From Phoronis australis (Eukaryota > Phoronida > Phoronidae), in assembly GCA_002633005.1 (NCBI GenBank), contig NMRA01000005.1, forward strand, positions 1,851,048 to 1,915,047: a DNA stretch of 64,000 nucleotides, read 5' to 3'. A program made the translations under genes and the position numbers. How positions within the stretch are numbered: the first letter of the stretch is position 1; every line of letters begins with the position of its first letter. Shown here piece by piece: positions 35,201 to 47,200 of the stretch. The notes below the pieces were generated by a model. That model was not told the origin of the DNA, searched no databases, and saw only the letters and a list, made by a program, of their open reading frames with translations.

Positions 35201-38200
35201 ACCCTGACTGTGTACGTTGTAAGTGCTAAGTGAGGTTATAACGCTCAACAGAGAGACTTGTGGGGTAAACTCATTAAAACACATTAAGAGCAATTAATAA
35301 AATGTAGCACGAGACAATTTTGAGTTTTGAATATTTTACCTTTATTGTTCCAACACTCTTAGTTTTGGCCGCAATTCTTCACTTATTTTGCACAATTGTC
35401 ATACTTTTCATTTTTCCATTTCTCACTACTTGATAACACTTCTAATTTACCAAAAGCTTTGTTTGACATGTACATAGTGAAAACCATACTTAGTAATAAG
35501 ATTAAAAAGTTCTTATCTTTAGCTGTGTGGAGAAATTTTATTACAAAACAGAATTTTCATTTATCGGCGGCGTTATGTGCTAAATAAATGAAAAAGTGCC
35601 ATGTTCCTGTACTTTCAGATCTCGTGTTTCAATAACCCTGATGTGGAGGATGCTATGTGTTCATCTCTCAAAGAGCTGGGCATTGAGGTGTATACGGGCT
35701 ACCTACTGGCTCAATGGAATGACGGGCAATCAGGGGACACCATTCAGTGTGTCACATTCACGTCTGATGCCAAACCACTTCGTCTACAGTGCTCTGTAAG
35801 TTCCTTTCATGGTCACAACAATTTGTTGAGGCTGTCGCAATTTGCTCTTTATTTTGAATTTGTTATTGCCATGATCGTTGTTGTTATCATTGCCATCCTG
35901 TCTAGAGTACCCTTATTTAGGGAGCGCTTAACAAAATACTAGATTGTTAAAACAGGATTCAGACACTTTGTTATTTTTGATGGGCTGTTCTTTTCTTGCA
36001 AAATATTAAAAGCTGTTGCCAACAGTGAAAAGTTGCATGTAAAATGAAGACATTCGTCAATATAAAAGTATGTACAATATTGAAATTAAATGAAAGAGAA
36101 TAATCAAAAGGGAAAAACAAAGTTACACTGATATACCCCATTGCCATACCACACCCAGCGTTTTTTATTGTTTTCATACAATTTGACTGCAATTATAATG
36201 ATAGGAGTTGCTTTATTGCACCTGCATGAATTAAACTTTGACCCAGCTTGTGGTGATGACATGCAAGTTGTCCAAGTTGTCCTCTTTAAACTTTTCTGTG
36301 TTTACCGCTTAACACTTCATTGCTAAAAATCTGTCAAGGAAAATATATTACAGAATTTGAAATGTTTCCTTGCGATCAGATAACATAATTTTACCACGCC
36401 ATTGGGAATTCATGACCTGTGCATGAATATTTACTTTGCTGTAATTTGTTTGTTTGCGCACTTATAAAGTACATTCAGTTTTTGCTTTGCTTTGACCATG
36501 AAGAGCCAGTTATTAAACTGATGCCATGATCAGAGTTGATGGAGGATGAACTATATGAACCAATGTGTGAAATGAAATTACGATAAAATCTCATCAAATT
36601 AGGACACAATATTATGGACAAGTGCATTATTTACTCATTTGTTCGATAAAATATACGTAGCACCAAATTAAGGCTTTTCCATGTTCAAGTTCTGCACCAC
36701 ATCAGTTGTCACCAGACAGTATTTTTGAAAAATTGTGGGCCTGCACAGCAATGTTAAGAAGCCCTTGAAAAATGAAAAAGGGCAATTTTGGCAATTATTT
36801 TTGTCTGAAATTAGTGCGATTTTACGGTATACCTTGAACAAGCATGAGGTGGCTGTACTTCTCTACCTATTAACTAAACAGGAAATCATGCAAAATGCCC
36901 AGCAGTACTATATTAATGACATAACTAGGATTTAATTAAAGTACCCACAACGCTTTTGCTTCACTTAAGCCTGAGATGTGATAGTTTAATGTATTTCCTC
37001 TTGAGGTTGCCTGCGGGAATGCAATTTTTCAACATTTTCCGGGCCGAGTTACATTGACGCGAGAATGTCGCGAATAAAGCCGTTGTGGTCATGGGCTTCA
37101 CCTGCAGTGTGTATTGTGATACCTAAGGATGTATTGTGCAATGCTTCGTTATCGTAAGGTTCTCGCACCTATGTTGCTCAGCGCTGGTTTCATGTGCAAA
37201 AAGGTGTATAGCAGCTGCTGCATTTTGTCTGTGTTTAGTAGTCAATGTTAAATTCCTAACCAAAGCGATTTGAAATTTGAAGACACACTCATCCAATCTT
37301 GAATTATTGTCAAATGAGCCGGCAACTTGTAAGTCAAGTCACAGGCAATGCGTACATGGGCCATTTTTGAATCCCCAGTTTTAGGGTTGGCCCCATTATA
37401 CTCTGAAAAGTTTTCTTGTGTCACTGATACTTTAGATGTTTTAGATGATACTGGAGAGGAAATCCGTAGTAAGGAGTATTATGAGACTTATTTTTTTGAG
37501 AGAAAAGGCCTTTTCCGATATTTGTTTTTAGCCAGCTTTAAACATTCTGTTCTTTAATAATCATTTAAAAGGACTATGATGGTTTGATACATGTTTCGCT
37601 TATAATTATTATGTATTTATGAGTATCATGACATATTAATGAGTATTATGCCCTTTGATATTTGGACTTAATCGGTCTTGGCATACGAATAAAATGTAAA
37701 TGACCCGTATGACAGCCAGTATGATGAAAACTGATTCTTTTTCAGGCTTTTGTCAGCTTCTACAAGAAAAAAGTTGATTTTGAAGCTTTCAAGGGTATGT
37801 CAGTGTGCCAATTGTAACTAGTACTAACCATGACCTCCTTTAGGTAAAAAGAACTTGACCGGTTTGTTTTGACCTGAGTTCGCAAGGTCATAAGTCATGG
37901 AAGTAAAAATGTTTGTTTTGCATCATTTAATAGTGCAATGAACATTTACTTATATCTCTCTTTTACTCTCATTTCTTGATGGTGTCCATTTCTAAATCCA
38001 GATAAATCTAGTCCTTTTTTGACTTGAACGCCAATTATCTACCACTCTTTGAAGAGTTTACTTACTAAAACCCTATGGAAATGCGTATGAATTCATTTAG
38101 ATAAACATCTCTTGGCTGTAAATACTTGTCAACAAACGAAACCCAGTAACTTTGTTTTTGGCTAATTTTCATTGCATTTTTATTGTGAAAGTGTTTCAGT

Positions 38201-41200
38201 AACCTAACTTTAACAAGGAATTCAATTTTAAAAGCCAAGCAGTTAAAAAGATCACTGACGATATTGTAATTATCGTCCATTGTTTTATTACGACAAAGCC
38301 ATAGTTCATGCAGTAATTGTTCTGGTCCACACAAAAATGTGGTAATGGTCAGTTCATGGGCCTCGCGTTTTCTCCCCTGAATAACAGGCATCAAACTGGT
38401 TCTCATAATGCAGGACCCCCTGTAATTGACTAATGCCAAAAAACGGTGCTCATGGTATCAAGAATTGCTTGTGTTTCTTGTACAGACTCTCTTCGTTTCT
38501 TGTGCCCCAGCCTTCTGAAAAAAATCCAACTGCACATTTTGGCCTTTTTCCATTGTGAACTCAGTCTTTCCTCTTTGTTCCTTACTTAGACTAGAAATGA
38601 TTCAAGCGCGAGAAGAACTGATATGTGATTGCTTCCAACTGGGCTCAGTTGCCAGTCGTGGCAAGTCATTCTCAGCTGTTGAAGCAATATGTCCGTCTGC
38701 ATAATTCCATTGTGTTTTCTTAGTAACTGATTTCAATTCAAGCTCAGCTTAAGAACACAACTGTAACTGATTACTTTGGAATACCAAGTGGACCTGTGAA
38801 GACGGGATGTTTTCAACACCATAACATGGTTTATATATAGTGACTTTAATTGAATTTTTTTCACTTTTGAAATTTGCACCCAAGTTCATTAAAGTTGGCT
38901 TTGATGGAGTTCTTAATTTGCGAAACGGCAAAGTTGGGAAATTTGTAGAAAGCTGGGTCACATAATCTTCTTGGAAAAACCATAGTCCAGACCAAGCTCT
39001 TATTGTGAGGAGGCTAAAATAAGCATCTTCTTTTCACTGGATTACCGGTAGTGTCAAACAAACTGTTTATGAGGTCGATTTCCCATTTCTACCTCTTCTC
39101 TTGCAGCTGTTAATGATGCTTGCCTTGTGTTTGACGGTCGCCTGGTGATTGACGCCATGTTTCACACTAACGATGTCTCCATCAGGGGAGCTGGACCATT
39201 GACCAAGTTCCAACGCAAGTATCATGCAGATCAGTGGAGTCATGCCAACTTTAACTCCAAAGAAGTGGGCATACAGGTACAAACAATTTTTTAAAAACTA
39301 TCGATTTCTATTTTCGATCTCTTTTACTACCAAGCTCACCTCTCGGTGAATTATGTAGCCAATGCCAAATGTGGGGATCAGAGAGTTAGATAATTGCCAA
39401 TTCTTGACCAAGTTATTTTTCTTCTGATTTTTTCTCGCATTTTTATGCGCCCACATTTTTATATGTGGATGCATTATGCCGTCATCTCCGTCCGTCTGTC
39501 CGGCATCGGGTGTTTGGCGTCCGCTGCTCTATCTCCAAAATCCTTTGACATACCTTCATTAAATTTTGCACATATGTTCCTATCATGCATGCGAAAGCAT
39601 GAGCGAACTTTCGAATGGATCCGATTACTGGTGTGCCCCCTAGTGCCAATTTTAGTTTTTTACACTTACCTCAGTCTATATCTTCAAAGATCCTCAACAT
39701 ATTTTCATAAAATGCGGCATATAGACATCTATCAGTGAGATGATGCTATCCTCTTGTTTTCAGGTGGATTTGGCGTAGTTTGTGCCACCCAGTGGCCATT
39801 TTTGCTGTTTTCGAGTCTGTTTTTTGGTTTCCACCCCTCTATCAACCAAACCTCTCTAAGGATGATTGTGGAAATTGGCATATATGTTTTTACTATAAAG
39901 AAGATGGCTGATTTTCCGATGATTTCAACTACTGTGGTGACTCCTAGTGCCAGTTTTGTTTCTGTCTGCGCCCATGGCTGTATCTACTTAACCGTTGGCA
40001 GGATCTTTACCAAATTCTGCAAATGTATTTATATGATGTTGGCAATGGATCTCGACGACTTTCGGACGGATCTGACTACCGGTGTGCCCCCTAGTGGCAA
40101 TTTAATTTGTTTACATTTTGCCTTTGTATCTTCAAAGGTCCTCAACGTATTTTCATAAAATTTGAAACATAGGCATCTATTAGTGAGCTGACGCTATCCT
40201 TTCATGTTTGGATGGATTTGACGTAGATTGCTCCACCTAGTGACTGTTTTTACTGTTTTTTAGTCTGTTTTTTGGCATCCACCCCTCTATCAACCAAACC
40301 GCTCTAAGGATGATTGATTGTGAATATTGGCGTGTATATTCTTACTACAAAGCTGATGATGATTTTCTGATGACTTCGACTACTGTGGCGCCTCCTAGTG
40401 GCAGTTTTTTTCTTGCTCCCATGGCTGTATCTCCTAAACCGTTTGCAGCATCTTTGCTAAATTTAGTAAGTGTATTTATATGATGCTGACAACGGATGAC
40501 AACAACTTTCAGACGGATCTGACTACCAGTGTGCCCCCTAGTGGCAATTTTTATTTTTTAGGCTTATCTCTGTATCTTCAAAAGTCATTACAGCGTTTTC
40601 CCGTTGCTCCCAACTTGTTTGATTCTATAGCCCAACAACAAGTTGGGAAGTTTACCCCAGTTGTAGCCAATGTCTTACACAACTGATTAACTCCATTCTG
40701 GCATTTATGGTTGGAGGGTCAGCTCTCTTTTGTTCCGTAATTGCTCTAATCTCCAATAAGATCCTATCTACCCTGACTGGGTTGTGCTGCTAAAAAGAAA
40801 AGTTAGGGCATAACATATTAATTGAACATAAACCAATAGCATTTCTGAAATCTTAATCAAATGGTGATCATGTTCAGTTATTGAATTGCCAAAATCGCAC
40901 AACTGCAACCGAAGTTACGACAATCTATTGTTTACGAATACACCAATTCACTTTAAGTTTGACTGTGTTCACACGTGGTCTGTAATAAGCCTGGTAGATA
41001 ATTGGCCTGCCTGTTGTTGTAACTGACAAAAGAGTGCGCTTGGTAGTTAACAATTGAAAGAAGCTAGATGTTATCACATGCTCAGAACCCCCTACGTCTG
41101 GAAAAGTCACTGAACGGGAAAACGCTGTCATGTCCTCAACGGATTATCAGAAAGTTTGGAATATAAGCATTTATTGGTGAGTTGATGCTCCGCTTTCGGA

Positions 41201-44200
41201 TGAAATCGAGGTACTTTGCACCACCTAATGGCCATTTTTCCTGTTTTCGAGTCTTGTTTTTTGGCGTCCTCCCCTCGATCAACCAAACCATTCTGAGGAT
41301 GATTTGGAAAATTGGCGTATATGTTGTCAGTGTGAAGAGGATGGTTGACGATAACGAATTCGACTACTGTGGTACCTCCCAGTGGTAGTTTAATTTGTTT
41401 TGTTTTGCGCTCATAGCTGCATCTCCTAAACTCACTGCAGGATCTTTATTAAACTTAGTAATTGTATTTACATGAAGCTAACAACAGACAACGAAGTCTT
41501 TCAGGCGGATCCAACCGGAACCTGTGCCCCATAGTGGCAATTTCATTTTTTCTGTTTTCCTTTGTTTCTTTAAAGTTCCTTGACAGATTTTTTAAAAAAT
41601 TGTGAAATAGCGATGGCATGTTCCCATTTTCAGATGGATTGGACGTTTTTGAAGGCTATTTTTATGAAACAAATAAACAACTCTAGAAGCACTCCGTTTG
41701 CGGTGCATTCGTGGGTGCATTTCAACGCTCTGCATTGCTCTTGTTTGACAAAATTTCTGTTGATCACTTATCTGTCGATTTGTGTTTAATGCAATGGTCT
41801 CTAAACTGCTCTTTGTTGTGGTTGAATTAACTCAAATTCAAAACAATTCTGATTGAGGATCTGAGTTTGAAATGTCAGACATGAGACGGGGTACGTACTG
41901 GGACTAATGGGGTTATATATTTCAACCAAACCTGTCCTTGATCATCAATAGGGTTTTTCACCTGAAATTTTTAATACTGTATATGCCCCATGTATGAGGT
42001 TAAGACTTCAAAATAAAGGCTTGTAACAATTCACCAAGAAATAAGTTTATAATGTGTTTGGTAATAGTCACTTATAGGGGTAGAACTCTGGAGTTCCTGT
42101 AAATAAATTGATTTGTTGTGTTTATAAAAAACGGAATTGAAGATCATCTTTGATTGTGAAAATTGTACTCATATTCGACCATTTTTATACGGAGTTCTGC
42201 CCTACCTCAAGTATTCCAAAATAAATTGAAAGATCTAGCAAAACTCATTCAAGACACTTTGGAGGTAGAAGTAATTAGTTGTTTGTAAACTAGTTTGAAG
42301 TTGTCAGATTTGAGTTTTTGTATTATGTTATGTTATGGTTTAATTAGTATAGAGTGACTGAGTAAGCCCATTGAGGCTGGGAGGGGGGGGCCAATATCCT
42401 GTATTTGAATGACATTATGTATTCACTGGCACCCTTATGTCACTATAATAAATAAAGAAATGATAATAAATACAGGGTTCTCAGATTTTGAGAACCAGTT
42501 TTCTCCACTGAATAACAAACGTCACTGAAACTCGTTCTCAAAATGCGGTACCCCTGGCCCAGTATGTGGAATTGCATCCTATGTTCTATGTATCCTCAAA
42601 CTTAATTTAGCACTAAGAAATGGAGTTCTAAAGAATTAGTCCTGAAAGAGTTAAAACCTACAATATGAAACACGTTGGATTTTTTGTTTACTTCAAGAAA
42701 GTTGGTTTACTATTTAATAAAAAAAATACATTGTTCACTGATTTCCTTCCTTTCGAAATAAACATAAACTGATTTTATTTTTCTTACGTTTCACTTAATT
42801 ACGTTAAAGACATTTCTTATGTTTATTTTCCAAGAACCTCAAATGTTGTCCTCACATTGATTAAAACAATTATCATTGTGGCCACTTGTGTTCGTTCTGA
42901 TCAATTGATAAATATTGCTTTAACAATAACTAAGTCCTCCTCACTTTAACAGTCATTACTAGCTTATTAATATATGTAAATAAAACAACAATAATGGATC
43001 AACTGAAATTTTCAGATATAATCACATCCTTTGTCAAAAGAAACAGAAATAAAGTAAAATCAAACACGACATGACAAATGTCAAACACTAGTATCCTTAA
43101 GAGGATCTGGATCACGTCATTTAGTTTTCAATTTATTTTTCTATGTAGCTTATTGATGGATGCAGGAAGATGGTCAGAACACTTTAATTTTCTTTTCACT
43201 TTTCTTTTTCTGTGGATGCATATGATTGTAAAGGTGCAGAGAACTAATTAATGTTTAGTAGACAGTATTTATGGTTTTCTATTCTGATATTTCCTAACTT
43301 GTTATTGATAATACTGTTCATGATAAATTAACCAATCATGCGAAGCTAACTTCCTCCGCAATAAGCTCCTTCCCCAACAGTCTGTCACCCACGAGATAGT
43401 TGTGTAAATACAACTGTGTTGAATTAAAATTATTGCCGATTTTAGTGCTTCATCGCATTTAATTGTTTTGACATTGAAATGTGCCTTCCAGACTTTGCTG
43501 CAAATTTGTATTGTCATGAAATATCGGTGTGAGTGAATCAACATGTCTAGTTTTTCTTGTATTTGCAGAACTTGCCCTGTCATGTAATTACTTTCCTTGT
43601 GAGCAGTGGTGTAAAGTTTCAGCAATCAATAACCAGATGTAATGGTTGGTTTCTGTCTTTATTTACTCTCACTCTGTCTTCTCAGGTGATCTGTCTACAG
43701 AACATCAGTCTGTTTAATTCTACACGACACTCATGAACAACGTGAATCTTTTGAAACCTTACCACATGGCTTTAGATTCCAAATTGATTGCTCAAACACT
43801 CTCCTATGGTATTAATTACAAAATAGAAATTGCTGTCCTTACCTCAGTCCGTGCCTGGCACTTCAATTGCTGCATTTAATAATTTTCTCTAACTTGGATT
43901 TCAAATTCTATAAATATTTTAAGAATCATTTTCATGGGAATAATACCATTGATTTAACTGTGATGACAAATCACTTGAAACCTATGTCAAACGGCTAAGT
44001 GTATATTATGATACATTAAAGTAATCCTGGAAAAAATATAATTTGTTTGCATTGTGTTAAACTTTCTTCAGTTTAGATCAAAACATTGTGAATGAGTTAA
44101 ATGATTATCCATATTTCTCTTCAAAATATAAAAGGGGCAATAAACCCACACTTTCTGTCAAAAACCTATACGTGTTTACTGTAATAAAATCGGCCATATC

Positions 44201-47200
44201 TTGTTCCTTGAGGTGACAGGCTGGAGTAGCTGCAAACCAGACTCTGATTTCTTGTCACGGCAGTTTAGTTTCAGTCACCGAGGCAGCATGGCCCTCAGAT
44301 TTATAGCCAATTTCAATCAAAACAAAGATGCTATGGAAACCAAATACACCTGACTGTGAAGAAAATTGATGTTTGTAGCACTGGAATGTGGTTTGTTGCA
44401 GCTTTAATAAAACTTCCTTCTTTCTTAATATTAAATAATACGTTACTAGTTCAACTTAGTAACAGTTGACAAACATTTGATACTAGGCACGTAATGTAAA
44501 TAGTAACTTTGAAAAATGGAAAACATTTATTCAAGAAATTATTTTTATACCAAAATGAAGAATTTTTACAGTAATTCAAGTATTTTGCTCAAGCGATCTA
44601 CGCTATTAATGCTGGCCAGGTTTGCCATAATTACAAGTGTGTGATCATGACTTCATCATTGTAAACAGTAGCACTACTAGTCTTGTTGACATACTGTGTG
44701 CAGAACATATCGTGCCTTACTATATTAGTTGAGCCTTGTGCAGGAGACAGCTTCCTATCTGCCCTTGGCTTGTTAGTTACTGTGGTATCACACGATCCAT
44801 TGATTGGGCCTTGATTGGCAGCTGTCTCTTGTTTACAGTACCCATTTGTTGGCCTCATGACAGCTGTCCTGTGACTGCTTCCACTTGCAGTTCCTATGTT
44901 ACCTTTTGTTTCGTCCATGCAGTTCTTACTTTTCCCTTTCCATGTTTTTTCTTTGTAGCCGTTACCTGCTTTTTCTTGACTATCATTTCCTCCGTTGGTT
45001 CCTCCCCCTTTAGACCCTGGCAGTGTGTGATTGTCATTCACTGTGTTGTTGATTAGTGTGTCTGGATAGTCATCTGAAGTCACTTTCATTCCTGCAGCCT
45101 TCTTGAAGGCAAACCTGAAGTCTTTAGTTGCCCAAGCGTACAAGAGGGGGTTGATGGCCGAGTTAGCGTGACTGAGCCAAATTGCACATAGCAGAAGTGG
45201 GAATGGATATTGGCAATCCTTGCACAGCACTGTTATCGCATTGAGAGTGTGCAAGGGCAACCAACACAGTGCAAAAAACAGGAGAATTGTAAAAAGAGAC
45301 TTGGCTGCCCGCAGCTCTTTGTAGAATCGTTTCCGTCTCTGTTCTGCGTGTGTTGTGTTGGCTCCGATGTGAAGGACTGCAATGCGTCGTGTGTGTTTGA
45401 CGACAACGCAAAATATGTAGCTATAAATAACGAACATGATCACTAGCGGTGTTAGGACACAGCCAAAGAAGTTAAAGTAGACCATGTATTTCATGTCTAT
45501 GATAGCCACAAAATAGCACACTGGTTGCACTGGTGTGAGATTCCAACCAAACATGGGTACCATACCAAGAAGTGTTGCTATTGTCCATGTTATTGATATT
45601 AGTACAAACGATCTTCTCTTTGTCCACACTTTATGATATGTGTACGGGTCTCTGATAGCGGCACAGCGCTCTATTGCTATCAACAATAAGGCAAAAATAG
45701 AAATCTGCGTCAAAATAACGACCATCGAGTTCATAAATAAACATGTGTAGAAATCTGTTGTCACATTCTTGTCCACAATGATCGCAAATGGAATGGCGAC
45801 AAGTCCGACTAAAAGATCTGCTGCGGCTAATGACGCAATGTAAAAATTAGTCACGCGTTGTAGAAATCGGTTCTTGGCAATAGCGTACAGCACAAAAAAG
45901 TTGCCAACGATGGACACCAATGCAATGATCAGCTCTACGGCCATATTAATGGTACTGAGGATGTCTTGCTCTCGGTTGGCGTCATCATACGTGCCATTTG
46001 TCTTGTTACTTAGGTCACCACACGATCCGTTGGAACACTGAACATTCTCCATTTGGTACCTTGTTAGCGTGGTGCGCTCCTATCAAATTAATTTCTCATG
46101 GTTGCTTATTTAGTCTCCCTGCGTCTTCCTGAAAAAGTTTGACAATGGCGATAAGAATAGTGTTGAACAAGCCAAGTCATTAACAGTTCAAAAGATGCCT
46201 AAAAATGTAATTTAACCTGTAAAGACTTTTACCATGACAATCTGGGAAGTAAAATAATGATTTTTCAGAATGTATTTTTAGTAGCAACAAACAAAAGTTT
46301 CATGGAGTTTCCATTCTTATATGCTGAGAGCAAAAATGTGTAAAAACGTCTTATGTCTAAATTGTTACATTTGGTTTTTCTGAACTGCAAATCTTTGTGA
46401 AATTCCGGGCTTCCAAACATCTATTGTTAAGTTTCTTAAAAATTTCGGGCTTCCAAACAAATGTAAAATCATTTCTTAAGAATTTTTCCCTTTTTGAAAA
46501 AATTCTTAACAAATTTTGAACAATTTATGATTTTCCAGCAGTTCAGATGATTTGGTCATTGAAGTCAGAATTAATGTTAACTAATATCTTTTGCAAGAAA
46601 ATGTCTTTCTTAAATCAAAAAATATGAAATGTCAAACTCAATCTAACTGTTAATTGTGTTTGATTCAAATTTTTGGTTAAATATTTCCTAGCAACGTTTA
46701 ACTAATTACATCAGTGTTTTCTTTATTATACAATTGTTTGTTTGCTCAAACTTATCCTATCAACTCTCCTGTTAACTCTGGTACACATTTCTTTTCAGCT
46801 TGCCAGTACAATGCTGACCTTGTTTGACCCCACCCTGGAGCCTGAACCTGAGGCCCCTCAAGACATGCTTAAGCTAATTCCAATGTACAGAGCTCCAAAG
46901 ATACAAGGTGGAATACTGCCAGGTGTGTGAATATACTTCTAATGAGCCGTCATGCTAGATAATGAATAACCTCATACTATTAGGTAAAAACAATATACCT
47001 GGTTTTGCATGATAAAAATTCTTTTTTTTCTCCTGGGACGTCAAAGGAAATTACTGCAGCAATATATTCTGACTATACTTAATGTTTTTAGTTTAACCTC
47101 AAGCAATTTTACTTCTTGACTGTATGCATGTGTCATGTTATAAATAAATGTTACCAGAGATTTTTTATGAATGTGAACATGGTTGTTGTTATAAGTGAAA

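Larger units (their letters stand above)
39277..46798. other. CFAP61 intron 21 (7.5 kb), host of the nested GPCR
   Basis: Bounded by donor CAG|GTACAA and acceptor TTTCAG. It contains the ~450-bp tandem array (39430-41660) with an inserted element (40590-41128), a short hairpin repeat (42478-42560) and the antisense receptor gene. The stretch 41660-44500 otherwise shows only AT-rich non-coding sequence. Confidence 0.8.

Noticed and set aside
38065-38439. 124-codon minus-strand ORF
   Set aside because: Starts inside the dispersed hairpin repeat and has no family resemblance; intronic chance frame.
39754-40158. 134-codon plus-strand ORF
   Set aside because: Lies entirely within the ~450-bp tandem array and is broken in the neighbouring units.
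44736-45056. 106-codon plus-strand ORF
   Set aside because: Antisense shadow of the GPCR coding region.
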